Shown in pieces: positions 56,550 through 63,999 of a stretch of DNA of 64,000 nt. Origin of the DNA: Apibacter sp. B3706 (GTDB taxonomy: Bacteria > Bacteroidota > Bacteroidia > Flavobacteriales > Weeksellaceae); the NCBI RefSeq assembly GCF_011082725.1, contig NZ_CP049715.1, forward strand, positions 496,001 through 560,000. Reading direction: 5' to 3'. The number at the start of each line of letters is the position of its first letter. Within the stretch, counting starts at the first letter, position 1. The notes under the pieces were generated by a model that saw only the letters and a list, made by a program, of their open reading frames with translations, was not told the origin of the DNA and searched no databases. The translations under genes were made by a program, and so were the position numbers.

Positions 56550-56685
56550 TAGCTATCAATTAAAAAAGTGGAATGGATCTTTTTAACGATTTAATTTTAA
56601 ACCAAATCATCTGAAACAAAGAACACTTTGTAATTTACAAATGGAGAGATAAAAATACTAGTTTTTAGCAAATTAAAGTAAATAA

Positions 56686-56712
56686 TAAAGTCGCAATTAT
56701 ATTGCGACTTTA
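56686..56712. terminator. Bidirectional terminator between agmatine deiminase and nuoN
   Basis: A 12-bp perfect stem (56686-56697 with 56701-56712) with a three-base loop lies between the convergent genes, about 136 bases after the deiminase stop and 90 bases after the nuoN stop. The flanks are AT-rich rather than clean T runs. Confidence 0.75.
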
Positions 56713-56802
56713 ATTATTTGTATGATATAATTATGCGTATCTTTTTTAAATAATATTGTTGATCTAACCTTATAATGCTCAACATTAAAAACTGTTTATT
56801 TC

Positions 56803-58197
56803 TTAATTAGCCAAAGCTAAACAAGAAAAAACAGGTTCAGGATAAACTCCCAAAAGGATTATTAAAATTACCAATATAACAGCTATAACATTGTAAATAA
56901 TTGGAGCTTTTTTAGCTTCATTTAATTCTTTATAACCCGGTTTAAAATACATGGCAATGATAAGCTTAAGATAGTATCCAATACTGATTGCAGATCCTAT
57001 AATAGCTATAATGACTAATATCGGTTGAGTATATAATGCTTGTGAAAACAACGTAAATTTAGCAATGAATCCGGAAGTTAACGGAATACCTGCCATTGAT
57101 AATAGAGAGATTGTAGTTACCAAAGCTAAGATGGGTTGTTTCTTAGCCAATCCGTTGAAAGCATTTATATCGGTAATACCATTTGAAATTCTTTCGATGT
57201 AAATAAGGCTGATAAAAGCACCTATAGTTGAAAGTGAATAAGCTAATAAATAGAATGCTAATGTATAGATAGAATTAGCATCTGTATTAAAATAAATTAG
57301 CAATAAATAACCAGCATGCGAAATACTGGAATATGCCAACATTCTTTTAGCATTTTTTTGCAATACACCTACAATATTGGCAGATAATAATGTTAAAATT
57401 GCTGCATAGAAAATTATATATTGCCATTGGTTTAGTTGCCCGATAAAAGCTGTTTCAACCAATTTATATAAAGCAACAAAACCTGATATTTTTACCACAG
57501 AAGCCATAAAAGCGGTGATCAGGGAAGGTGATCCTTCGTATACGTCCGGAGCCCAAAAATGAAAAGGAACTATGGATATTTTAAAAAGTAACCCGACTAA
57601 CAATAGAATTATACCGGTTATGTACATAGTAGGGTAGTGAGTCGCTTGTATGCTGTATAAACGAATAGTTTGTAAATCAAAAGATCCGGTTATACCGTAT
57701 ATTAATGCAATTCCGAAAAGTAAAAATCCGGTTGCAAATGCTCCTAATAGGAAATATTTAATGGAAGCTTCATTGGAACGTAAGTCATTCTTATTGCTTC
57801 CTGCTAATACATATAAAGGAATAGATAAAATTTCAATACCTAGAAATAAAGTAATTAAATTTTGGTAGGAGAAAAGGACTATACCGCCACAAAGTGCAAA
57901 AAGCATTAAGCTATATACCTCTGCCTGATGATGATCTATGAGACGAAATGCATATTTTCCTAAGAATACGATTAGCAAAGTGGTCAAAATAGATATTTGA
58001 GTAAATATTTTAGCTGTTTGATCAAAAGCAAACATGGAGGCATATCGTGTGAAAAAAGGACTATCTCCGTAAAAAGAGACGATCAAAGCGATAAGTAATC
58101 CTAAAATTGCAAATGGTTGAGAGTATTTTCCTTGCCCGAAAACACCTGAATATAAACTCAGAATGGCTGCTGCGAAAATAATGATGATGATGCTCAT
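56803..58197 (-). CDS. nuoN: NADH-quinone oxidoreductase subunit N
   Basis: Antiporter-like membrane subunit of respiratory complex I, part of the proton-pumping arm. The 464 residues form about 13-14 hydrophobic helices. The conserved Glu and Lys residues of the family are visible in LFLGIEILSIPLYVLAG near 116-132 and LLFKISIVPFHFWAPDVYEGSPSLITAFMASVVKISG near 202-238, and RMLAYSSISHAGYLLL near 284-299 contains the broken-helix region. It is normally the last gene of a nuoA-N operon. Here it stands alone: upstream are its own -7 box and then the terminator of the cobalamin lipoprotein gene. Confidence 0.95.
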   Translation of the reverse strand: MSIIIIIFAAAILSLYSGVFGQGKYSQPFAILGLLIALIVSFYGDSPFFTRYASMFAFDQTAKIFTQISILTTLLIVFLGKYAFRLIDHHQAEVYSLMLFALCGGIVLFSYQNLITLFLGIEILSIPLYVLAGSNKNDLRSNEASIKYFLLGAFATGFLLFGIALIYGITGSFDLQTIRLYSIQATHYPTMYITGIILLLVGLLFKISIVPFHFWAPDVYEGSPSLITAFMASVVKISGFVALYKLVETAFIGQLNQWQYIIFYAAILTLLSANIVGVLQKNAKRMLAYSSISHAGYLLLIYFNTDANSIYTLAFYLLAYSLSTIGAFISLIYIERISNGITDINAFNGLAKKQPILALVTTISLLSMAGIPLTSGFIAKFTLFSQALYTQPILVIIAIIGSAISIGYYLKLIIAMYFKPGYKELNEAKKAPIIYNVIAVILVILIILLGVYPEPVFSCLALAN

Positions 58198-58231
58198 TAT
58201 ATTTTTAGTATTTTTTGTAAAGTTTTGCTGC

Positions 58232-58239
58232 CAAAGTTA
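58232..58239 (-). promoter_or_regulatory. -7 promoter box of nuoN
   Basis: TAACTTTG on the minus strand is an exact TAnnTTTG match, 34 bases before the ATG at 58197, supporting independent transcription of nuoN. Confidence 0.5.
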
Positions 58240-58475
58240 CAATTTTTGATTAAACTGTGAAATTAAAAAATGAAAATAGTATCGTATTATAATAACGCCG
58301 ATATATTTGATAAATTTATGAAATATAATAAGTTGTTTTAAATTTCAGATGCCTTGCCAATTTTTAGATTTTATCTTAACATTTAGCAATAGTATTATTT
58401 ATTTACCCATTTTTCATCAGTTTTCCGACAATATTTTTATGCTATATAATAGGTAGGATATTAAGATATAGTACC
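58240..58475. other. Intergenic region upstream of nuoN
   Basis: About 235 AT-rich bases between the nuoN promoter and the terminator of the upstream operon. No ORF, RNA gene or remnant of another nuo gene was recognised. Confidence 0.5.
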
Positions 58476-58517
58476 AAAAAGTAAAAAGATTGTTGAAAAA
58501 CAATCTTTTTACTTTTT
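58476..58517 (-). terminator. Terminator of the cobalamin uptake operon
   Basis: A 19-bp perfect stem (58476-58494 with 58499-58517) with loop GAAA, the longest hairpin in the window. It lies 25 bases after the stop of the propeller lipoprotein gene and could stop transcription in both directions. Confidence 0.92.
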
Positions 58518-58542
58518 TTAAAGCTATAGTAGTTTAAAAAAT

Positions 58543-59673
58543 TTATTTACTTACTAAAGCAAAATGTCCTGGAGATACGCCGGTTGATTTCCACCATTGT
58601 AAGTCGCCATTTTTTGAGAAATAATATATTTTTCCATTGGAAACAAAATCCATAGCATCCCCAATATAAAAGCTGCCATTTTCAGGATCAACAATTATCC
58701 CATATGGGGACATAATTTCAGACTTTGAACCCTCTTTGATTAATTCGGAACTTATCACTTTTTGCGTATCTATATTTATAATACCATAATTATTTATAGT
58801 TTTTCCTGAAGAATATTCCGATCCATAAAAATAAAGTTTTTCTTTATAAAAAGTGAAGTCTGAAACCGCTATATCCAGTTTATTAATGACTTGATCAGTC
58901 GATGGATCAATAACAGCAACGAAAGGCTTTAAATTAGCATAATCGCCTCTTGAAGTAACCCAAATATGATTATTCTTATCTTTACGTATTCTATGTAAGT
59001 TTTTACCGACTTCTATATCATTAATTTTTGTAAAACTGTTCATGTCAATTACAGAAACCGTTGTGTCATAATCCGGAGAATAATATCCTCCTGAATTAGC
59101 AACATAAAGCTTATTATTTACAATAGTCATTTCTTCCGGATTGCGTCCGACAGTAACTTCATTTACAATGGTGCCGTTAGCAAGATCAACTTTGGCAACA
59201 TATCCTTGTCCGTTGGGAGTAGAACCGGCATATGAAGACACATACGCATAGTCGCCGTTAAATGTAATGTATCTGCAATTTGGAATAGTTATTTTTCCTA
59301 TATGCTTGGCTGTTTTAGCGTCCATAATTTCAACATAATTAGAACCATTGATTACGGCATACATTTTATCTTTATAAATTTTTAAATCATTACCTGTATC
59401 GCCCAATCCACCTTGATCAGGGTTGATTTTAGTAAAATAGTTATTAAAAAAATCGGCTGTATCATAATCAAAATAGGATAGAGAAGAGTTGTTTTGTTGA
59501 TAATTACCTTCATTTAAAATATATAACCCTTTTTTGGCATCCGGTTGGGATATAATGTTTGAATCATCTTCAGACCATGAATCGTCATTACTACAAGAAA
59601 CAATGAACCCTGTAATAATTACTAAAATTGGTACTAAAAATTTCCTTGCTACCATAGTTTCTAGTTTTTTCAT
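58543..59673 (-). CDS. BtuG-like surface lipoprotein, beta-propeller (DUF5074/YncE-like)
   Basis: A 376-residue lipoprotein: signal peptide with lipobox GFIVSC and lipid cysteine Cys27, then an acidic linker SNDDSWSEDDSN, then a repeated beta-propeller. Blade-like repeats of about 45 residues are visible (GLYILNEGNYQQNNSSLSYF, DKMYAVINGSNYVEIMDA, DYAYVSSYAGSTPNGQGYVA, NKLYVANSGGYYSPDYDTTV, HIWVTSRGDYANLKPFVAVI, GSFYIGDAMDFVSNGKIYYF). The ATG overlaps the receptor stop by 4 bases, and both genes lie behind a cobalamin riboswitch. In Bacteroides, BtuG is a propeller lipoprotein that captures cobalamin on the BtuB surface. This gene is very likely a functional counterpart, though sequence identity was not tested. 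Confidence 0.82.
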   Translation of the reverse strand: MKKLETMVARKFLVPILVIITGFIVSCSNDDSWSEDDSNIISQPDAKKGLYILNEGNYQQNNSSLSYFDYDTADFFNNYFTKINPDQGGLGDTGNDLKIYKDKMYAVINGSNYVEIMDAKTAKHIGKITIPNCRYITFNGDYAYVSSYAGSTPNGQGYVAKVDLANGTIVNEVTVGRNPEEMTIVNNKLYVANSGGYYSPDYDTTVSVIDMNSFTKINDIEVGKNLHRIRKDKNNHIWVTSRGDYANLKPFVAVIDPSTDQVINKLDIAVSDFTFYKEKLYFYGSEYSSGKTINNYGIINIDTQKVISSELIKEGSKSEIMSPYGIIVDPENGSFYIGDAMDFVSNGKIYYFSKNGDLQWWKSTGVSPGHFALVSK

Positions 59674-61706
59674 ATGTTTAATTTAATGATGATCGTATAG
59701 TTTCTACCCGGCATGGGATAATTGGCTACTATGTCGTAATATTTATTAAAAATATTATTAATTTGTAAAGATGCTTTGCATTTGATATGAGTGAAAAATA
59801 ATTCTCTTGAAAGTTGTATATCATGAGTATACCAAGCTTTTACATGATTTTCAGGATTATTAGAAGGAGAATTGTACCGTTCTCCCGTATACATAAAGCT
59901 ATAATTTAGATTCCAATCTCTGTAAGCAGCTTCTAAAGTAAATGTTCCACTGTGCCAAGGTATATAAGGAAGTTGATTTTTATAATTTAAAATAGGAGAA
60001 GATAAATTTTGTGCATCTTCATACGTATAGGTTATAAAGGTTGAAACTAAAACGTTTTTTACTAATATTGAAGTCTTAGAAGATAAATCTAATCCTTTTA
60101 TGCGTGCTTTACCAAAATTTAACATGGTCCAACGAAATTGTTGTCCTTTGGGATAAGCTATGATTTTATCTTTGACCGTATTATAATAGGCATCGATAGT
60201 AAAATCAAAATGAGTACAACTACCGGAAGTAAAGTTTTTATTTATACGAATACCTGCATCAAACTGATTAGTATATTCAGGTTTTAAGTTTGAATTTCCA
60301 AAATCCGTATAGTATAAATCATTAAATGTTGGCATTCTAAAAATTCTCTTGTAAAAACCATGAATGCTAATATCTTTAGAATGTAAAGGTTGGTAATTTA
60401 AGAAAACAGCTGGGGTAAATTCATTTCTGTCTGAAGCTGTACCCATACTGTTCATGTGTTTCGTTATTTCTTGCACAAATGTACCTAAAACACTTGTTTG
60501 AATTTTAATTTTATCCCAATGAAAAGCAGTAGCCAAAGCGATCATTTCTGTATTTCTCGAAGGAGAAGAGAAATTTTTTAAATCGGCATTCATTCCATTA
60601 TGTTGGTAATCTGCAGATAAAGAAATATCCCAGAAAGAAAATAAAGTAACCAGTTGTGAAGATGAAATATATAGTTCATCTTGCTTATAAGTATTATTAA
60701 TACGATTGGAAAATTTATTTCCCCAAATAGGGTCATTAAAAACTTCTAAATTTTTATAATGGGTAAAATCATGAGCATATTTAGCGTTTAATGCTATTCT
60801 GTATTTTGTGCTGATTATTTTTTCAAAAGAACCCTGCAAAAAGAAATTACGATCCCATTGTTGAGCAAACTGATACCTTTTATACGAATTTTTTAAAACG
60901 GCACCGGGTATTCCTCTGCTTGAATCATAATAATATCCTTTCAGATTCCATTTACCATTAGGTAGGGTACCAAATAAATTTCCTTCTGTTCGAAAAGCAC
61001 TTATGTTACCATTTTGTCTTACAGCGATCGTATCCCAATTACCTTTCTTTTGTTGAAATTTATATTTTCCATCTGAATTAATATATTCCATAGTAAGAGA
61101 AGATGAAATTAATGAGGATAATTTTTGTTCCCATAGGAGGGAGGGGTTAATTAAATGAAACGATCCGGAACGATAGGTGGCACCTATATTAGTTTTTTTT
61201 TCACCCGTAAAAACAGGACGTTTGGTAGTTAAATAGATACTTCCCGCAGAGCCGAAATCTTTAGCGGGTTGGAAAATTTGACTTTTTTGTCCGTTGTATA
61301 CTGATATTGATTCTAAATTATCCATGGAAAATTTTCCTAAGTCAACCATACCATTTTGAGCATTTCCTATGGCTATTCCATCATAAAATACCCCCACGTG
61401 TTCGCTTCCCATTCCTCGAATGTTAACTGTTTTCATTCCTCCTACACCTCCATAATCTTTAAGTTGAATTCCTGAAAATAATCGTACGGCATCAGCTACC
61501 GAAGAGCTGTTTCGATTTTCTAATTCTTTTCCTTTCAATTCTTGGAAAGGAATTATTCCCTTATCATTTCTTTTTCCCGTTGCCAGTATTTCCTGTAATT
61601 CTGTTACAGTAATGCTGTCTTTTTTTTCTTGGGAATAAGATAATGGACTCATCAGGCTTAATAAAAAAGCAAATACACTATATTTATGATTGATGTTCAT
61701 CATCAT
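59670..61706 (-). CDS. BtuB-like TonB-dependent cobalamin receptor
   Basis: Outer-membrane receptor of 678 residues. A signal peptide (about 1-25, ending SYSQ) is followed by a probable TonB box (DSITVTEL near 30-37). The plug domain (about 40-165) shows VADAVRLFSGIQLKDYGGVGG, VNIRGMGSEHVGVFYDGIAIG and SAGSIYLTTKRP. The beta barrel ends in YTIIIKLNI. There is no carboxypeptidase-like N-terminal domain, unlike most Bacteroidota SusC-type receptors, as in BtuB. The cobalamin riboswitch in its leader identifies the substrate class. The translation start is one of three adjacent Met codons. It overlaps the BtuG-like gene by 4 bases. Confidence 0.88.
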   Translation of the reverse strand: MMMNINHKYSVFAFLLSLMSPLSYSQEKKDSITVTELQEILATGKRNDKGIIPFQELKGKELENRNSSSVADAVRLFSGIQLKDYGGVGGMKTVNIRGMGSEHVGVFYDGIAIGNAQNGMVDLGKFSMDNLESISVYNGQKSQIFQPAKDFGSAGSIYLTTKRPVFTGEKKTNIGATYRSGSFHLINPSLLWEQKLSSLISSSLTMEYINSDGKYKFQQKKGNWDTIAVRQNGNISAFRTEGNLFGTLPNGKWNLKGYYYDSSRGIPGAVLKNSYKRYQFAQQWDRNFFLQGSFEKIISTKYRIALNAKYAHDFTHYKNLEVFNDPIWGNKFSNRINNTYKQDELYISSSQLVTLFSFWDISLSADYQHNGMNADLKNFSSPSRNTEMIALATAFHWDKIKIQTSVLGTFVQEITKHMNSMGTASDRNEFTPAVFLNYQPLHSKDISIHGFYKRIFRMPTFNDLYYTDFGNSNLKPEYTNQFDAGIRINKNFTSGSCTHFDFTIDAYYNTVKDKIIAYPKGQQFRWTMLNFGKARIKGLDLSSKTSILVKNVLVSTFITYTYEDAQNLSSPILNYKNQLPYIPWHSGTFTLEAAYRDWNLNYSFMYTGERYNSPSNNPENHVKAWYTHDIQLSRELFFTHIKCKASLQINNIFNKYYDIVANYPMPGRNYTIIIKLNI

Positions 61707-61838
61707 GGAGTCGAATATCTTAAATTACAGATATAGTAAACTAGTTTCCGGAAAAGTAAACAGGAAAAGTGAATATGAAATGCTTTTAATGTTTCAGCCT
61801 TGTTCCACGAAAGCTTGTAAACTTGTAAAACTATAGTT

Positions 61839-62014
61839 AAATTTGGCAGGTATTCTGACTTACTTCATTTTAAGAACCTTCCCAAGAAAGCAACTCCTCA
61901 GTGGTATATCTCTTAAAACGTACTAGAAGATTACAGCAGCGGGCCTGTTTCGGATTTTCACCGAATTCCCTTTTAAGATTGCGTATTTATCGGTAAATAA
62001 CAATCACCAAATTT
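61839..62014 (-). ncRNA. Cobalamin (adenosylcobalamin-type) riboswitch
   Basis: Read on the minus strand, the leader has the hallmarks of the cobalamin riboswitch in order: GGGAATTCGGTGAAAATCCG, then ACAGGCCCGCTGCTGTAA (the conserved core), CCACTG, GGGAAGG and the B12 box AGTCAGAATACCTGCC. The ends pair perfectly as P1, with 62007-62014 (AAATTTGG, minus strand) against 61839-61846 (CCAAATTT). Length is about 176 bases. It lies 132 bases before the receptor start and should repress receptor synthesis when cobalamin is plentiful. Confidence 0.96.
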
Positions 62015-62017
62015 AGG

Positions 62018-62025
62018 CAAATATA
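62018..62025 (-). promoter_or_regulatory. -7 promoter box of the cobalamin uptake operon
   Basis: TATATTTG on the minus strand, an exact TAnnTTTG match, ends 3 bases before the riboswitch P1 stem. The transcript should therefore begin at or within the first bases of P1. Confidence 0.65.
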
Positions 62026-62132
62026 AATAAATATTTTTAGGGCATCCTTATAGATTATTTGGGTAGTACTAATAATTCTAAAAAAAGATTAATTTTTTAA
62101 ACGAACAATAGTAAGTTGAATTAAAAAATCAT

Positions 62133-62140
62133 TAGATTTG
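62133..62140 (+). promoter_or_regulatory. -7 promoter box adjacent to the MerR-type gene
   Basis: TAGATTTG matches TAnnTTTG and ends 4 bases before the ATG at 62145, so transcription would begin at about the start codon. Confidence 0.45.
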
Positions 62141-62144
62141 AATA

Positions 62145-62477
62145 ATGAACGTACAACTTCCTGAAAAATTATATTATTCTATAGGCGAAGTAGCACAGGC
62201 TTTTAATGTTAATACTTCACTTATAAGGTTTTGGGAAAAAGAATTTGATAGTATTTCACCCAAAAAGAATAAAAAAGGTGACCGTTTTTTTACCCCAAAA
62301 GATATTGAAAATTTTAAAATAATTTTTCATTTAGTAAAAGAAAAAGGATATACCTTAGAAGGAGCAAAAGTTGTTTTACAATCACAAAAAAATTTATCCA
62401 AAAAAGTTGAAATCATTGCTCGTTTAGAGTTAGTGAAGGCAGAATTAATTAAGTTAAAAGAATTATTAGACGAATAA
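62145..62477 (+). CDS. MerR-family transcriptional regulator
   Basis: A 110-residue protein with an N-terminal MerR winged helix-turn-helix (about 10-78): YYSIGEVAQAFNVNTSLIRFWEKEFDSI, then KKGDRFFTPKDIENFKIIFHLVKEKGYTLEGAKVVL. A coiled-coil dimerisation helix follows (about 85-110, LSKKVEIIARLELVKAELIKLKELL). It lacks a C-terminal ligand-binding domain and the Cys residues of metal-sensing MerR proteins, so the signal is unknown. It is divergent from the cobalamin operon, with about 130 bases between, but there is no evidence that it controls it. A small acidic-protein gene follows by 19 bases. Confidence 0.9.
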   Translation: MNVQLPEKLYYSIGEVAQAFNVNTSLIRFWEKEFDSISPKKNKKGDRFFTPKDIENFKIIFHLVKEKGYTLEGAKVVLQSQKNLSKKVEIIARLELVKAELIKLKELLDE

Positions 62478-62496
62478 AAATTTAAATAAAGACAAT

Positions 62497-62733
62497 ATGA
62501 AATTACCTAAGTTTTTAATGGCAGACAATTCAGATTTTCCTGAAGATTTATTTGTTGTGCATACAGAGTATCCTAGATTTATATTAAATGTAGAAGAAGA
62601 GGAGGTTGAATGGTTTGATGATTTGGAAGGAGAAGAGGAAGAGGTTGCTAATGAAGTAAATTCATTGATTCAACAAGCATTCGATTTTTGCGATGCTGAA
62701 ATCGAAAAATACGAAGATGATGAAGAGGAGTAA
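62497..62733 (+). CDS. Small highly acidic protein, unknown function
   Basis: A 78-residue soluble protein with 28 Asp/Glu residues (about 36 percent). The N-terminus MKLPKFLMADNSDFPEDLFVVHTEYPRFILNV is ordered-looking and of the kind conserved among flavobacterial hypothetical proteins, followed by EEEEVEWFDDLEGEEEEV, a helix with LIQQAFDFCDAEI, and an acidic tail. There is no signal peptide or known motif. It follows the MerR gene by 19 bases and ends before a clear terminator, so the two form an operon. Highly acidic small proteins can be protein-binding or DNA-mimic factors, but nothing here proves this. Confidence 0.82.
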   Translation: MKLPKFLMADNSDFPEDLFVVHTEYPRFILNVEEEEVEWFDDLEGEEEEVANEVNSLIQQAFDFCDAEIEKYEDDEEE

Positions 62734-62760
62734 TGACTTCTTAGATTAATTTATGATATT

Positions 62761-62796
62761 AAAAAAAGTAAGCAGTAAATCACTGCTTATTTTTTT
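62761..62796 (+). terminator. Terminator of the MerR-acidic protein operon
   Basis: A stem of about 15 pairs with one G-T wobble (around 62761-62776 with 62782-62796), core AAGCAGT/ACTGCTT, five-base loop and a T tract. It may also end the convergent glycosyltransferase transcript. Confidence 0.88.
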
Positions 62797-62832
62797 TGCT
62801 CTTTGATTTGATTAATTTAATAAATGATATTT

Positions 62833-63858
62833 TTAATCATCAACAACACACCCCTGAATCCTATATTGATTTTTAAATTTTTCTGACCATTTTTTCCATT
62901 CTTCCGGTTTTATTTTTTGGTTATTTTCAATTTTCAAAAATGATAGGATGTAATCTTCTGAGAAATCCTTAGGAAAATTTTGCATGGGATCAAATGCATC
63001 ATTATACCATTTTTCATTAATTAAATAATTAAGTTGATTAACATCAAAATCAAATCCATAATTATGATAGGAATTGGTAGCAGAAGAATTAAACGTAGTT
63101 TTCATAACTTCATGATTTAATTGAGCGATCATGTTTTTGTGTTTATGCTTTCTAAAATACAGGGTAGCATTGTATAATTGTTTTTTTTCATCAACTTTTC
63201 CATTAATATTTTCCCAAGTTTTAAGCCAAAATTCTTTTTTATGAACACCCATAAGTATTGAAATTAATATCCAATATTTAGTTTTAGTAGTGTTAGATAC
63301 CAAACCCAATTTATATAAAATACTAAAAAACTTATATTTATTATAAAAAAAACATTTCAGAATGAAAGGAGGAGCAGTAAAAAGATCCGGATAAATGGAA
63401 ATTATATCGGAATTGATTTTATCATGTTTAAACTGATCAACAAAATTTTTATTTCCCGACCAACCTAATTTGAGTAAGGATATATTTTCTTTTTCCATTA
63501 CTTCATTGATTTCATTCACATTAATTTTTCTCGTAAACCAAACATCATCTTCCGTTATAATGAAATAATCTGAAGCTTCTTTTACTGAATTGACCCAAAG
63601 TTGAGTAGGAATTTTAAAGCCATTAATATCTTTTCCTGACTTTAAATTATCTTTAATTGCTTCTTCCTTTTCTATATAATTTTCAGATTTTATAATTTTA
63701 ATGGACGGGTATTTTAATTTAATTTTATTTAGATATTTTTCAGGAGTTCCATCATCTAATACTTTAACTGAATAAGTACCCACTACATATTTTTGGATAC
63801 TGGCTAAGCATCTGTCCAAATAAAAGGGGCGGTTAAAAGATTTAATTAAAATATCCAT
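62833..63858 (-). CDS. Glycosyltransferase, GT-A type
   Basis: A 341-residue cytoplasmic enzyme that probably transfers a sugar in surface polysaccharide synthesis. It begins with a nucleotide-sugar-binding fold, MDILIKSFNRPFYLDRCLASIQKY, typical of family 2-like enzymes. An EDD motif in DYFIITEDDVWFTRK near 112-126 stands at the metal-binding DxD position. The rest (about 130-341) has no obvious acceptor-specific motif and no membrane helix. The stop of an upstream gene lies three bases before its ATG, in the same frame, so it is in an operon running out of the window. Donor and acceptor are unknown. Confidence 0.8.
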   Translation of the reverse strand: MDILIKSFNRPFYLDRCLASIQKYVVGTYSVKVLDDGTPEKYLNKIKLKYPSIKIIKSENYIEKEEAIKDNLKSGKDINGFKIPTQLWVNSVKEASDYFIITEDDVWFTRKINVNEINEVMEKENISLLKLGWSGNKNFVDQFKHDKINSDIISIYPDLFTAPPFILKCFFYNKYKFFSILYKLGLVSNTTKTKYWILISILMGVHKKEFWLKTWENINGKVDEKKQLYNATLYFRKHKHKNMIAQLNHEVMKTTFNSSATNSYHNYGFDFDVNQLNYLINEKWYNDAFDPMQNFPKDFSEDYILSFLKIENNQKIKPEEWKKWSEKFKNQYRIQGCVVDD

Positions 63859-63861
63859 AGT

Positions 63862-63999
63862 TTAAAGTTTGGAATAAATTTTACAAATGAGATTAAAAGT
63901 ATTTTTATTTAGGGAAGATAAAGAATAAAGTAAATAATCTAAAGATATAGGATAATACTTACGATATTTTTTTACTAAAAATTTTAATTGGTTTGCATC
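63862..63999 (-). CDS. C-terminal end of an unidentified gene (5' part outside window)
   Basis: On the minus strand a frame is open from the window edge to a TAA at 63862-63864, giving the last 45 residues: basic and Tyr/Leu/Ser-rich, including LKFLVKKYRKYYPISLDYLL and ending KIYSKL. The stop is 3 bases before the glycosyltransferase ATG, so the two are co-transcribed. Context suggests another polysaccharide gene, but nothing in the fragment identifies it. Confidence 0.55.
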   Translation of the reverse strand, partial: DANQLKFLVKKYRKYYPISLDYLLYSLSSLNKNTFNLICKIYSKL

